Below, piece after piece: positions 6,195 through 13,299 of a DNA stretch of 15,323 nt; position 1 is the stretch's first letter, and the number at the start of each line of letters is the position of its first letter. A program made the translations under genes and the position numbers. Below the pieces are notes generated by a model. That model was not told the origin of the DNA and did no database searches. It saw only the letters and a program-made list of their open reading frames with translations. Source of the DNA: Peptococcaceae bacterium (lineage in GTDB: Bacteria; Bacillota; DSM-521; Neomoorellales; Neomoorellaceae); assembly GCA_003509545.1 (NCBI GenBank), contig DOLC01000125.1:1-15323 (forward strand), given 5' to 3'.

Positions 6195-7511
6195 TCAGAA
6201 GAAGTGCCGCAGCAACAGGATTACGGTCAGCACCCACAGGGTGGGAGTTATTTTCCGGGCGTTGCCGGTTACCACGTGCAACAGTACATAGGCCAGTATA
6301 CCCCAGATGATACCCTCGGCTATGTTGTACGTGAAGGGCATCATCACTACGGCGAAAAAGGCCGGGGCAGCCTCCAGGAAATTGCTGAAGTCTATTTTCA
6401 TAATGGGCTCCATCATAAAGATGCCCACAATAATGAGCACCGGCGCCGTGGCCGCCGCGGGCACTATACCCACCAGCGGGGATATGAATAAGGCTGCCAA
6501 GAACAGGAGGGCTACCACCGCGCTCGTAAGGCCCGTGCGGCCTCCCTCCGTTATGCCGGAAGCACTTTCGATGTAAGAAGTGGCGGTACTGCTGCCCAGA
6601 ACACCGGCCGTAACGGTGGCCAGGGCATCGGCCAAAAGGGCGCGGCCTCCCCGCGGCAGGTGGCCCTTTTCATCGAGAAAGCCCGCCTTGCTGCTCACCC
6701 CTATCAGGGTTCCCATAGTATCGAAGAGGTCGACAAAGGTTAAAGTAAACAGCACGGTTATTATGCCGGCACCCACGAGCTCGCCGAAACCTACGGTAAA
6801 GGCGCCGAAGGTGGGGGCCAGGCTGGGCGGCAGGCTTACCAACTTCAGCCCCTCCACCTTAGTCACACCCATAGGTATGCCGATTACGGTGGTAATAATA
6901 ATCCCCAGCAGCAGAGCACCCTTAATCCTCAGAGCCACCAGGCCCAGGGTAATAACGAGGCCCAGGATGGCCAGGATGACCGAAGGCTGGTGCAGGTCCC
7001 CGAACTGGACCAGAGTATTGGGATTGGACACCACGATCCCCGCGTTGGCAAGACCGATGAGGGCGATGAAAAGACCTATGCCGGCGCTTATGGCCATTTT
7101 AAGGGAGACGGGGATGGCATTAACAAGGGCCTCCCGCACCTTGGTCAAGGTAAGAAGGACGAAAATGCAACCGCTTACAAACACCGCAGCCAGGGCCGCC
7201 TGCCACGAGAATCCCATCTGCGTCACGACCGTATAGGCGAAAAAGGCGTTCAGTCCCATACCGGGGGCGATGGCTATAGGATAATTGGCCAGGAAGGCCA
7301 TAAGGAGAGACCCGACCGCGCTTACCAGACAGGTGGCCACGAGGACCGCCCCGAAGTCCATACCTGCGGCGCTCAAGATGGCGGGATTCACGAATATAAT
7401 GTAGCCCATGGTCATAAAGGTGGTGATACCGGCCAGCACCTCGGTACGGACGGTGGTATTGTTTTCCCTGAGCTTAAAAGTTCTCTCCAGGAATCCTTCT
7501 GGGGTGGACAT
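6195..7511 (-). CDS. pbuG: NCS2-family purine permease, AzgA/PbuG type
   Basis: A 438-residue polytopic membrane protein that imports purine bases (hypoxanthine, guanine or adenine) with protons. The N-terminus FKLRENNTTVRTEVLAGITTFMTMGYI, the NPAILSAAGM stretch, IAPGMGLNAFFAYTVV near 84 and TFVDLFDTMGTLIGVSSKAG near 266 are hallmarks of the AzgA-like branch of NCS2. The motif SSTATSYIESASGITEGGRTGL near 308 is the conserved substrate-site region. About 12-14 hydrophobic helices cover the length. The ATG is preceded by AAAGGAGG with 7 bases between. A guanine-type riboswitch lies in its leader and adenine deaminase is divergent, so purine salvage is well supported. Exact substrate is not deducible; pbuG and pbuO are both reasonable names. 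Confidence 0.9.
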   Translation of the reverse strand: MSTPEGFLERTFKLRENNTTVRTEVLAGITTFMTMGYIIFVNPAILSAAGMDFGAVLVATCLVSAVGSLLMAFLANYPIAIAPGMGLNAFFAYTVVTQMGFSWQAALAAVFVSGCIFVLLTLTKVREALVNAIPVSLKMAISAGIGLFIALIGLANAGIVVSNPNTLVQFGDLHQPSVILAILGLVITLGLVALRIKGALLLGIIITTVIGIPMGVTKVEGLKLVSLPPSLAPTFGAFTVGFGELVGAGIITVLFTLTFVDLFDTMGTLIGVSSKAGFLDEKGHLPRGGRALLADALATVTAGVLGSSTATSYIESASGITEGGRTGLTSAVVALLFLAALFISPLVGIVPAAATAPVLIIVGIFMMEPIMKIDFSNFLEAAPAFFAVVMMPFTYNIAEGIIWGILAYVLLHVVTGNARKITPTLWVLTVILLLRHFF

Positions 7512-7607
7512 ACTCGAACCTCCTTTAGCAAAAGTTTACCCCTGAGCATCCTGCAATTATCCTAGGCCCTCACAACAAGCTATCACCCGCCTTTCCCTTT
7601 AGCTCCC

Positions 7608-7660
7608 AAAAACTAACCCGGCTCTGCGGCGGACCATAAAGGGCCGCCTTCGTAGCCGGG
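7608..7660 (-). terminator. Riboswitch expression platform (terminator hairpin)
   Basis: Reading the minus strand, CCCGGCT (7660-7654) pairs with AGCCGGG (7623-7617). Inside it GGCGG (7648-7644) pairs with CCGCC (7632-7628). TTTTT follows at 7612-7608. The 5' arms of both stems overlap the aptamer: CCCGGCT takes the P3 3' strand and the P3/P1 junction, and GGCGG competes with an extended P1. The terminator and the folded aptamer therefore look mutually exclusive. Confidence 0.6.
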
Positions 7661-7716
7661 CAATTTACGGTTGCCTGGTAGAAACCCCCAGACCCTATTT
7701 CTGGGGATATACGAAG
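7648..7716 (-). promoter_or_regulatory. Purine riboswitch aptamer, guanine type
   Basis: Read 5'-3' on the minus strand, P1 is CTTCGTA/TACGAAG. P2 is CCCCAGA/TCTGGGG with loop AATAGGG. The J2/3 core is GTTTCTACC, a signature of the class. P3 is CAGGCAA/TTGCCCG with loop CCGTAAA. The GG in L2 and CC in L3 can form the kissing contact. The junction residue just before the P1 3' strand is C (position 74 in the xpt numbering), which by established rules pairs with guanine or hypoxanthine rather than adenine. It sits about 140 bases upstream of the NCS2 permease start. Confidence 0.9.
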
Positions 7717-7749
7717 ACAGGCATAGAGAATATGCTGTTGGACTTTAAT

Positions 7750-7761
7750 ACTATAATTATA
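7750..7761 (-). promoter_or_regulatory. Candidate -10 for the riboswitch-permease transcript
   Basis: On the minus strand TATAAT (7761-7756) is followed directly by TATAGT (7755-7750). Neither has a convincing -35 at 16-18 bases. Transcription starting near 7743-7749 would include the full aptamer, so the placement makes sense. Confidence 0.35.
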
Positions 7762-7762
7762 T

Positions 7763-7797
7763 ATTTGCCGTTTTTACAGAAATTCCTGCCGGCAAAT
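7763..7797. promoter_or_regulatory. Inverted repeat in the divergent purine-gene spacer
   Basis: ATTTGCCG (7763-7770) and CGGCAAAT (7790-7797) form a perfect 8-base inverted repeat around 19 bases. It lies in the AT-rich spacer between the permease and adenine deaminase genes and could be an operator acting on both. It does not match the CCGAAC core of the Bacillus PurR box. A TTGACA at 7838-7843 further downstream may be the -35 of the deaminase promoter, but no good -10 follows it. Confidence 0.35.
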
Positions 7798-7918
7798 TAA
7801 AACAAAAATTAAATTTAAGGAGCAATCTACAACCACGTTGACACGCCTTAAGCCCGTACCTTAAGCTTTAATTGACCGGACACAATAATAAAAATTGCCC
7901 CGGAAGGAGATGGATACG

Positions 7919-9700
7919 GTGTATAGTCCCCTTTCGGCCGTCACCCGGGAACTGGTGGCTGTAGCCACCGGCCGGATCCCTGCCGATGTAGTCATCCGAG
8001 GCGGGAAAGTCATCAACGTATTCACACGGGAGATACTATCCTGGGATATTGCCGTCAAGAACGGCCGCATCGCTACTGTCGGAGATGTGGCCCACTGCAT
8101 CGGGCCCCAGACCCGGGTAGTGGACGCCACAAACTTTTACCTGGCCCCCGGTTTTCTGGACGGCCACCTGCACGTGGAAAGCAGCATGGTAAGCGTAACC
8201 CAGTTTGCCCGGGCGGTCCTGCCCCGGGGCACTACCGCCATTTTTATGGACCCCCACGAAATCGCCAATGTTTTGGGCCTGGAGGGTGTAAGACTGATGG
8301 TGGAAGAAGGCCGGAACCTGCCCTTGAAGGTCTATGCCACCATGCCCTCCTGCGTGCCGGCCGCCCCCGGCCTGGAGGATGCCGGGGCAGCCTTCGGTCC
8401 CCAAGAGGTGGCCCTGGCCATGGAGTGGGAAAATATAATCGGACTGGGAGAGATGATGAATTTCCCCGGCGTGCTTAACGGCGACGAGAAGGTACACGGG
8501 GAAATCAGGGCCACCCTGGAGGCCGGCAAGCCGGTTACCGGCCACTACGCCCTCCTGGAGACCGAAAAGGGATTGCCCGCCTACGCGGCGGCCGGCATAT
8601 GCTGCTGCCACGAGGCCACCAGGGCTGTCGATGCCCTGGCCCGCCTGCGGCTAGGCATGTACGCCATGCTGCGGGAGGGTTCGGCCGCCCGGGACGTGCG
8701 GGAAACCGTCAAAAGCCTTACGGAGAACTGCGTAGACCCCCGCAGAGCCGTCCTGGTGACCGACGATACCCATCCGGAAACCCTCCTCTCCCAGGGCCAC
8801 ATGGACCACGTTCTCCGGCGGGCCATCGGCGAAGGCCTAAATCCCCTGACCGCCATCCAGGCCGTCACCCTAAACACCGCCGAGTGTTTCGGCCTCTCCC
8901 AGGACCTGGGCAGTATCGCCCCCGGGAGGTGGGCGGACATTGTCTTCCTCTCCGACCTGGCGGCCGTCAGGGTAGAAAAGGTCATGGTAGCCGGCCGGGA
9001 AGTGGCGGAGGGAGGCAGGCTGTTAATCGAGCTCCCGGAGCCTGCTTACCCGGACGAGGTCAGAAATTCGGTCCAACTCAAGGAACCCCTGACGGCGGAC
9101 CACTTTGCCATCCCCGCTCCTCCGGGGAGGAGCTCGGTAAAGGCCCGCATAATCCAGGTCCTGGAGGGAAGCATCCTCACGAAACACCTTATCCAGGAGG
9201 TGCCGGTGGAGGACGGGCAGGTGAAGGCCTCTTCCGAGGCCGATATCGCCAAAGTGGCGGTGGTGGAACGCCACCGCGGTACGGGAACCAGAGGCGTGGG
9301 CCTGGTAAAAGGTTTCGGCTTTAAGGCCGGGGCCCTGGCCTCCACAGTGGCCCACGACAGCCACAACCTCATTATCGTGGGCACCGACGAGGCCGATATG
9401 GCCTTGGCCGGCAACACCCTGGCCCGGTGCGGTGGAGGTATGGCCGTGGTAAGGGGAGGCCGGATACTGGCCCTGCTTCCCTTACCCCTTGCAGGGCTCA
9501 TGTCCGACCAGCCGGTGGAAACAGTGGCCAAACAGGTGGAGGAAGTACTGAAGGCCTCCCGGGAGCTGGGGTGCCAGATGACTTCTCCCTTTATGACCAT
9601 GGCCTTCGTGGCCCTGCCGGTCATCCCGGAGCTGCGCCTCACCAACCGAGGACTCGTCGACGTCCTGCGTTTTGAGTTGGTCCCGGTAATAGCGGAATAG
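7919..9700 (+). CDS. ade: Adenine deaminase
   Basis: Hydrolyses adenine to hypoxanthine and ammonia; a metal-dependent amidohydrolase of 593 residues, the usual length of the bacterial AdeC/Ade group. Seen from the start: RGGKVINVFTREI, the metal-binding GFLDGHLHVESSM near 80, TTAIFMDPHEIANVLG near 106, GHYALLE near 205, LREGSAARDV near 248, LVTDDTHPETLLSQGHMDHV near 275, NTAECFGL and GRWADIVFL. The C-terminal domain ends with AHDSHNLIIVGTDEADM near 479 and GGGMAVV. I start it at GTG 7919 because AAGGAG at 7904-7909 is 9 bases before it. TTG 7895 and ATG 7910 are in frame, but they lie before or directly against that site. It works with the divergent permease in salvage of imported purines. 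Confidence 0.95.
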   Translation: MYSPLSAVTRELVAVATGRIPADVVIRGGKVINVFTREILSWDIAVKNGRIATVGDVAHCIGPQTRVVDATNFYLAPGFLDGHLHVESSMVSVTQFARAVLPRGTTAIFMDPHEIANVLGLEGVRLMVEEGRNLPLKVYATMPSCVPAAPGLEDAGAAFGPQEVALAMEWENIIGLGEMMNFPGVLNGDEKVHGEIRATLEAGKPVTGHYALLETEKGLPAYAAAGICCCHEATRAVDALARLRLGMYAMLREGSAARDVRETVKSLTENCVDPRRAVLVTDDTHPETLLSQGHMDHVLRRAIGEGLNPLTAIQAVTLNTAECFGLSQDLGSIAPGRWADIVFLSDLAAVRVEKVMVAGREVAEGGRLLIELPEPAYPDEVRNSVQLKEPLTADHFAIPAPPGRSSVKARIIQVLEGSILTKHLIQEVPVEDGQVKASSEADIAKVAVVERHRGTGTRGVGLVKGFGFKAGALASTVAHDSHNLIIVGTDEADMALAGNTLARCGGGMAVVRGGRILALLPLPLAGLMSDQPVETVAKQVEEVLKASRELGCQMTSPFMTMAFVALPVIPELRLTNRGLVDVLRFELVPVIAE

Positions 9701-9705
9701 ACCTT

Positions 9706-9772
9706 CATGCCGCCTGCGCGGCACCGGCAGGACGAAAACAAAGGGCCGGCATACAAACAAGAACAATGCCGG
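9706..9772. repeat. Double-hairpin repeat, copy 1
   Basis: A 67-base element with two hairpins: TGCCGC/GCGGCA near the left end and CCGGCAT/ATGCCGG at the right end around an A-rich loop. A second copy lies at 10948-11017 in the same orientation and aligns over the whole length with a few gaps. CGAAAAC(C)AAAGGGC, the segment between the hairpins, also occurs at 4122-4136. Confidence 0.7.
9734..9772 (-). terminator. Terminator-like hairpin after the L,D-transpeptidase gene
   Basis: On the minus strand the CCGGCAT/ATGCCGG stem (9772-9746) is followed by CCCTTTGTTTTC. It begins only two bases past the transpeptidase stop. It is the right half of repeat copy 1, so the repeat may double as a terminator here. 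Confidence 0.5.
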
Positions 9773-9773
9773 G

Positions 9774-10739
9774 TTAAGGCGAGGCAACGGCTTCCGGGGC
9801 TACCTCAAACCCCAGGGCCTGCAGGGTCTTACGGTCGGCCACTCCGGTGGGTTCCAGGCCTTCCATTATTTGAAAGGCCTTAACGGCCAGGACGGTCATG
9901 GGGCCGTAGTCGCCGTCCGTCGGACCGAAGAGGTAAAACCCCTTTTCCCGCAGCCTGGCCTGTAAAGTCACCACTTCCGGCGATACGGTTCCCGGTCTTA
10001 AGGGCTCCCTTGGCGGCCAAAGGGGGCCCTTTACGGTAACCGGAGTTCCTAAGGGTATCCAGGGAAAAATCTCTTCTATATGTTCGTTCAGCATGCGGAA
10101 GCAGCCGGCGGAAGCCGGCCAGCCTACGGACCAGGGACGGTTGGTCCCGTGGATGCCGTAGTTTCCCCACGGTACGTTAAGGCCCATCCAGCGGGTGCCG
10201 AAGGGCCCGCCGCTCTCGTAAGATTTATTCACAATTTTCCATTCCCCCACCGGCGATGGCGAAGTATACTTGCCTATGGCCACGGGGTACTGGCGGAATA
10301 CACGGCCGTCTACCAGGAGATAAAGGTACAATTGGTCGGTGTCCACCAGGACCTGGATTTTGCTGCCCGGCGGAGGACCCTCCCGGGGCTCCCGGGTTAC
10401 AGGTTGCACCCTGCTACTCAAGGCCCTGCAGGTGGCAGTATCTACCTCTCCGGAAGGTAAGAGGCCGTGGGCCCGCTGGAGATTGACCACCGCCCGCCGG
10501 GTAATACGGTCGTATACGCCGCTGGGCGGTCCAAAGTAAAAACCCATCCGGGCCAGCACGTACTGGAGTTCGGTTACGTCCTGGCCTTTTAGGGGTGGGT
10601 TTGTTAACCGGAGGGTGCGGTTCTCGCCTTCACAGCCGCATGGGGAATGGGCCTGGGCAGCCTGGGGGACAGAAAGGGTAAAGGCTAAGAGCAGAGCGGC
10701 CAAGAGGGATAAGACCTGCACCTTGCTTCTCCTTCCCAC
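9774..10739 (-). CDS. Secreted L,D-transpeptidase with two peptidoglycan-binding domains
   Basis: A 321-residue exported YkuD-type L,D-transpeptidase, which forms 3-3 crosslinks or attaches partners to peptidoglycan. Order: signal peptide about 1-30 (basic GRRSK, hydrophobic LLAALLLAF, cleavage after QAAQA), peptidoglycan-binding domain 1 at 43-108, YkuD domain at 127-238, and peptidoglycan-binding domain 2 at 248-310. The active-site motif is HGTNRPWSVG...SAGCFRM with catalytic Cys213 and His197. The start is uncertain. GTG 10739 gives the basic signal-peptide end but has only a weak GGTGG upstream. GTG 10721 has GGGAAGGAG ideally placed but loses the basic residues. ATG-less upstream sequence argues against a longer form. 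The gene lies between two copies of a dispersed repeat. Confidence 0.88.
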   Translation of the reverse strand: MGRRSKVQVLSLLAALLLAFTLSVPQAAQAHSPCGCEGENRTLRLTNPPLKGQDVTELQYVLARMGFYFGPPSGVYDRITRRAVVNLQRAHGLLPSGEVDTATCRALSSRVQPVTREPREGPPPGSKIQVLVDTDQLYLYLLVDGRVFRQYPVAIGKYTSPSPVGEWKIVNKSYESGGPFGTRWMGLNVPWGNYGIHGTNRPWSVGWPASAGCFRMLNEHIEEIFPWIPLGTPVTVKGPLWPPREPLRPGTVSPEVVTLQARLREKGFYLFGPTDGDYGPMTVLAVKAFQIMEGLEPTGVADRKTLQALGFEVAPEAVASP

Positions 10740-10893
10740 GGGATTGTGCCACCCGCGACTTCCTCCTGCCTGCCGGAGGCGCGGCCCCAAGGTCCTGACT
10801 CATAGTTTACCCGGCGACCTTCCTTTGCTATGTATACGGCCCGCAACCCGTCCCCAGGCCGCCCTTTTACGCAAGGTTGCCACCGGGCGGGGC

Positions 10894-10922
10894 ATACTAA
10901 GATAAGGTTATACAAGCCTCAA
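10894..10922 (-). promoter_or_regulatory. Candidate promoter for the L,D-transpeptidase gene
   Basis: On the minus strand TTGAGG (10922-10917) and TAGTAT (10899-10894) are separated by exactly 17 bases. Each matches the consensus at 4 of 6 positions. It would give a leader of about 150 bases. Confidence 0.4.
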
Positions 10923-10947
10923 GGCCAATCTTTACGGCAAAAACACC

Positions 10948-11017
10948 CATGCCGCCGACGCGGCACCCTCAGAAGGATGAAAACACTAGGCCGGCATGCA
11001 AACAAAAACAATGCCGG
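10948..11017. repeat. Double-hairpin repeat, copy 2
   Basis: A 70-base copy of the element at 9706-9772. The left hairpin TGCCGC/GCGGCA is conserved. The right hairpin is longer here, GGCCGGCAT/ATGCCGGCC. Most differences lie between the hairpins and in the first loop. No gene ends directly into it on either strand, so it is not simply a terminator. Confidence 0.7.
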
Positions 11018-11118
11018 CCCGGAGAAAAGTTATTTTCGGAGTAGCCGCTCATGAAAGCTGGCGCCCTCTCCACGAACCATGAAAACGAGAAGGCTATTTT
11101 CGGAGGAAAAGTAAGGAA

Positions 11119-11550
11119 ATGTTCCTAGCCCTTATAATTGCTCTGGTGGCCGGGGTGGCCATGGCCGTCCAAGGTTCCCTGAATGCAGCCCTGGCCAAAA
11201 TCACCGGCCTCCTCCAGGCCACCCTGGTGGTCCACCTTACGGCTACCACAGCCACTGCCTTGTTGCTTCTCCTGCCCGTCAGCCCCGGCAGCCTGGGCAA
11301 ACTCACCCAGGCCCCCTGGTATTTGCTCCTCGGAGGCGTAATCGGCGTCCTTATCACCTACGGCGTCATGGCGAGCATACCCCGGGTGGGGGTGGCCCTG
11401 GCCACCACCGCCATCATCGTGGGCCAGGTAACCATGGCCCTCATCATCGACCACCTGGGCCTCTTCGGTCTGAACAAGATCCCTTTTACCTGGTGGAAGG
11501 CCCTGGGCCTGGTTCTATTGGCGGCCGGAGCGCGGCTCATGCTCAACTAA
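11119..11550 (+). CDS. Small DMT-superfamily transporter, YdcZ/DUF606 family
   Basis: A 143-residue membrane protein with four to five hydrophobic helices, in the YdcZ (DUF606) branch of the drug/metabolite transporter superfamily. The start MFLALIIALVAGVAMAVQGSLNAAL is the family signature (the QGxxN motif). LLGGVIGVLITYGVMASIP near 74 and ATTAIIVGQVTMALIIDHLGLFG near 96 are the second and third conserved blocks. Members occur singly or as pairs of half-size subunits; substrates are mostly unknown. GGAGG at 11102-11106 lies 12 bases before ATG 11119. The stop TAA overlaps the stop of the convergent VanW gene by 4 bases, leaving no room for an intrinsic terminator between them. Confidence 0.85.
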   Translation: MFLALIIALVAGVAMAVQGSLNAALAKITGLLQATLVVHLTATTATALLLLLPVSPGSLGKLTQAPWYLLLGGVIGVLITYGVMASIPRVGVALATTAIIVGQVTMALIIDHLGLFGLNKIPFTWWKALGLVLLAAGARLMLN

Positions 11551-12446
11551 GCTGGGCCTCTTTCTACCAGGCGGGGACTGGCCTGGTAGCGGCTGATGCC
11601 CAGGTCTTTGCGCACAATTTTACCGTCAGGGTACTCAATGGTAATCCAGGAGTGGACCGTGATTCCGTCCTGGCCGGGGAAAATTACTTTTTGGGTCCCC
11701 GGCGGTAAGGAAGGATTATATGTATATTCCGTCCAGGTTTTAACTCGCTCCAGGACTTCATGATGCCAGGTAACCTTGGGGGGCTTTTGGCGGCCATAAA
11801 AAGCAATATAGAGGGTATCGCCCACGGTGTCCGCCCAGATGACCAGGGGAGCGCCGGTGTTGTTGCGAAAACGAAAATCATAAAAGCCATAGGCCACCGT
11901 AGCATCCTGGCCCGGGGGTACATAGGGAACCGTGAGAGAATGGGGGTGGCGCTCGATGATTTCCAGGTTAGCCAGGATGGCTGCGTTATATAACCCCGAG
12001 GCAATTTTACATACCCCGCCGCCTTCGCTGGGAACGATTTTATTGCCGGAAAACATGGGGCCGTCGCGATAACCCCGAGCTTTGGTATAAGGACCCAGGA
12101 GTTTATTTTGCGAGAAAATTTCTCCGGGCTGAAGAACGGTGCCGGCCAATCTTTTCGCTGCCAGGGTTACATTATAGGACTCCCAGAGGATGGGATCGGG
12201 CAGGCGGGCGTGGTAATAAGCCATGAGGATGGGGGTATTATGCCTTTGCAAAAATTCCTGCACCCTTGGGTCTCCGGCCCAGGGCAGGGCCTTGTCCCCG
12301 GATATTCCCTCCTCGGTTTGCCGGGGAACAGTGCTCGACGGCAGGAAAAAGGTTCCCTGCCAGACCTTGGGCCAGCTAATCCAGGTTAAGGCTAGCAACA
12401 ATCCTGCCATAATCAAGACAGCCAGGCCGATGCGTAGAAGGCGCAA
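11547..12446 (-). CDS. VanW-family membrane-anchored protein
   Basis: A 299-residue protein of the VanW family, first named from a vancomycin resistance cluster; the family's molecular role is not established. An N-terminal membrane anchor at 5-24 is followed by a linker. The VanW domain spans about 75-215 and includes AGTVLQPGEIFSQNKLLGP, then SEGGGVCKIASGLYNAAILA at 140 and ERHPHSL near 165. The C-terminal 70 residues resemble the G5-like tail found in relatives. TTG 12446 is chosen because GGGAGGAG at 12456-12463 is 9 bases upstream. It lies only 4 bases behind the EamA-type gene and has its ribosome-binding site inside that gene's end, so they are probably one transcript. No van resistance genes are nearby, so glycopeptide resistance should not be inferred. 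Confidence 0.9.
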   Translation of the reverse strand: MRLLRIGLAVLIMAGLLLALTWISWPKVWQGTFFLPSSTVPRQTEEGISGDKALPWAGDPRVQEFLQRHNTPILMAYYHARLPDPILWESYNVTLAAKRLAGTVLQPGEIFSQNKLLGPYTKARGYRDGPMFSGNKIVPSEGGGVCKIASGLYNAAILANLEIIERHPHSLTVPYVPPGQDATVAYGFYDFRFRNNTGAPLVIWADTVGDTLYIAFYGRQKPPKVTWHHEVLERVKTWTEYTYNPSLPPGTQKVIFPGQDGITVHSWITIEYPDGKIVRKDLGISRYQASPRLVERGPA

Positions 12447-12450
12447 ACCC

Positions 12451-12879
12451 TTACTCTCCTCCCAGACTTATGAGGACAATTCCCAGACAGATGAATATCC
12501 CGCCTACCATTTTGTTCCAGCTAATTTTTTCGGCGAAAAAAAGGGCAGACAGCAGAAGGGTAACGAAAGGGGCAAGAGCCACAATTAAATTAACTTCACC
12601 TGGCTGGCCGCGTTTTAAGGCCGTGTAATAGGCCAGGTCGCCGGCCACGGCGGTGAAGAAAGCCTCCGCCGTCAGGAAAACCCAGGATTTAAGGGGTATA
12701 GACTCCAGGTATGACAGGCCGCCCTGGTAAATTACCCAGGGGGTTACCAACCCTCCGGCCAGGAAAGTACGGGCCACCAACCCGGTTACGGCCGATACCT
12801 CCAGTAGAGCCAGTTTGCCAAAAACAGGAGCTATACCCCAGCAAAAAGCTCCCAGCAAGGCGAAGAAACGGGGACTCAT
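12451..12879 (-). CDS. Half-size EamA/DMT-family transporter
   Basis: A 142-residue membrane protein carrying a single EamA domain, about half the length of the usual ten-helix transporters, with about five helices. Start MSPRFFALLGAFCWGIAPVFGKLAL is the typical first helix. LAYYTALKRGQPGEVNLIVAL near 92 and LSALFFAEKISWNKMVGGIFICLGI near 115 are the usual closing blocks. Such half-size forms act as homo- or heterodimers; the substrate is unknown. I start at ATG 12879; the frame stays open to 12984, but the added residues are polar and unlike EamA proteins. The preceding AGGGGG is somewhat far (about 12 bases). It is the first gene of a likely pair with the VanW gene. Confidence 0.85.
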   Translation of the reverse strand: MSPRFFALLGAFCWGIAPVFGKLALLEVSAVTGLVARTFLAGGLVTPWVIYQGGLSYLESIPLKSWVFLTAEAFFTAVAGDLAYYTALKRGQPGEVNLIVALAPFVTLLLSALFFAEKISWNKMVGGIFICLGIVLISLGGE

Positions 12880-12978
12880 GCCCAACAAACACCCCCTAGG
12901 AGAGACTATTCCCTTTTTCCTTTTGTTAGAACTGATTAATGCACTCCTTGTAGCCCATGAATCCCCAAGGAGAGTAAA

Positions 12979-13068
12979 ATGCATAAAACTTCCTGCTTTC
13001 TTAGGGAAATCTATTTTATTTTTAGGGAAAAAATCGTTCAGGAAAATATTTTGAGGGGGGCTATGTAG
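12979..13068 (+). CDS. Candidate 29-residue small protein, first of a chained pair
   Basis: ATG 12979 is preceded by AAGGAGA at 12967-12973, an ideal ribosome-binding site at 5 bases. The product begins MHKTSCFLREIYFIFREKIV and ends ILRGAM. It is basic with a hydrophobic middle (IYFIF). Its TAG stop overlaps the GTG of the next small ORF by one base (TAGTG), suggesting coupled translation. I do not recognise it. It is antisense to the unused upstream end of the EamA frame. Evidence is the ribosome-binding site and the arrangement only, so it may not be real. Confidence 0.35.
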   Translation: MHKTSCFLREIYFIFREKIVQENILRGAM

Positions 13069-13145
13069 TGAAGAACAAATGGGGTGCTTATGCCTGCCAT
13101 TCTATTTCTCGGGGGGTTGCTATTTATAAGCCAGTTTACAGGTAA
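13068..13145 (+). CDS. Candidate 25-residue small protein, second of a chained pair
   Basis: GTG 13068 follows GAGGGGGG at 13053-13060 with a 7-base gap. The product begins MKNKWGAYACHSISRGVAIY and ends KPVYR: one Cys, one His, basic at both ends. I do not recognise it. Length is at the limit of what can be called from sequence, but the ribosome-binding site is better than those of several real genes in the window. Confidence 0.35.
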   Translation: MKNKWGAYACHSISRGVAIYKPVYR

Positions 13146-13299
13146 TAAGTAAAGTGTTCAAGCGCAAGGAACAAGCAACGTTGTGCCATATCATATCTTC
13201 TCCTTCTAATTTCCCCCTTTATTCCAAAGGCAGAGTATAATGAAATTACAACTCCCCTGCCTTCGGGTTTGGGGTAGTTGCCTGTCTTAGAATGAGGCT
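13146..13299. other. Intergenic AT-rich region
   Basis: No gene seen. A TATAAT at 13236-13241 lacks a -35 element at the right spacing. The palindrome CAACGTTG lies at 13176-13183. The only structured element is the hairpin described next. Confidence 0.4.
13249..13280 (-). terminator. Possible terminator of the sigma-like operon
   Basis: CAACTCCCC (13249-13257) pairs with GGGGTAGTTG (13271-13280) with one bulged base. On the minus strand it lies 20 bases past the region-4 gene stop, but is followed only by TAATTTC, so termination may be weak or factor-dependent. Confidence 0.4.

Larger units (their letters stand above)
10740..11118. other. Intergenic region between divergent genes
   Basis: This holds the leader of the transpeptidase gene, a candidate minus-strand promoter at 10894-10922, repeat copy 2 at 10948-11017 and a direct repeat TATTTTCGGAG at 11031-11041 and 11095-11105. 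No protein gene is supported here. I looked for a c-di-GMP or c-di-AMP riboswitch in the leader and did not find a convincing one. Confidence 0.45.

Noticed and set aside
6580..7236. Long open frame (218 codons) on the plus strand inside the permease gene
   Set aside because: It is antisense to a clear NCS2 permease, is rich in Arg, Pro and Thr from reversed codons, and has no ribosome-binding site or recognisable motif.
7895..7918. Upstream start (TTG) for adenine deaminase
   Set aside because: The extra codons contain the AAGGAG ribosome-binding site itself, so the start must lie after it at GTG 7919.
8599..9324. Open frame of 241 codons in a second frame of adenine deaminase
   Set aside because: A GC-rich shadow frame, full of Gly, Arg and Pro, inside a well-conserved enzyme gene.
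10740..10890. c-di-GMP or c-di-AMP riboswitch in the transpeptidase leader
   Set aside because: Isolated pieces such as GCAAAG and CGCCGGGT occur, but not in the order or pairing that either class needs.
12880..12984. N-terminal extension of the EamA-type gene
   Set aside because: The added residues are polar and basic, unlike the first helix of this family, and ATG 12879 aligns with the usual start.
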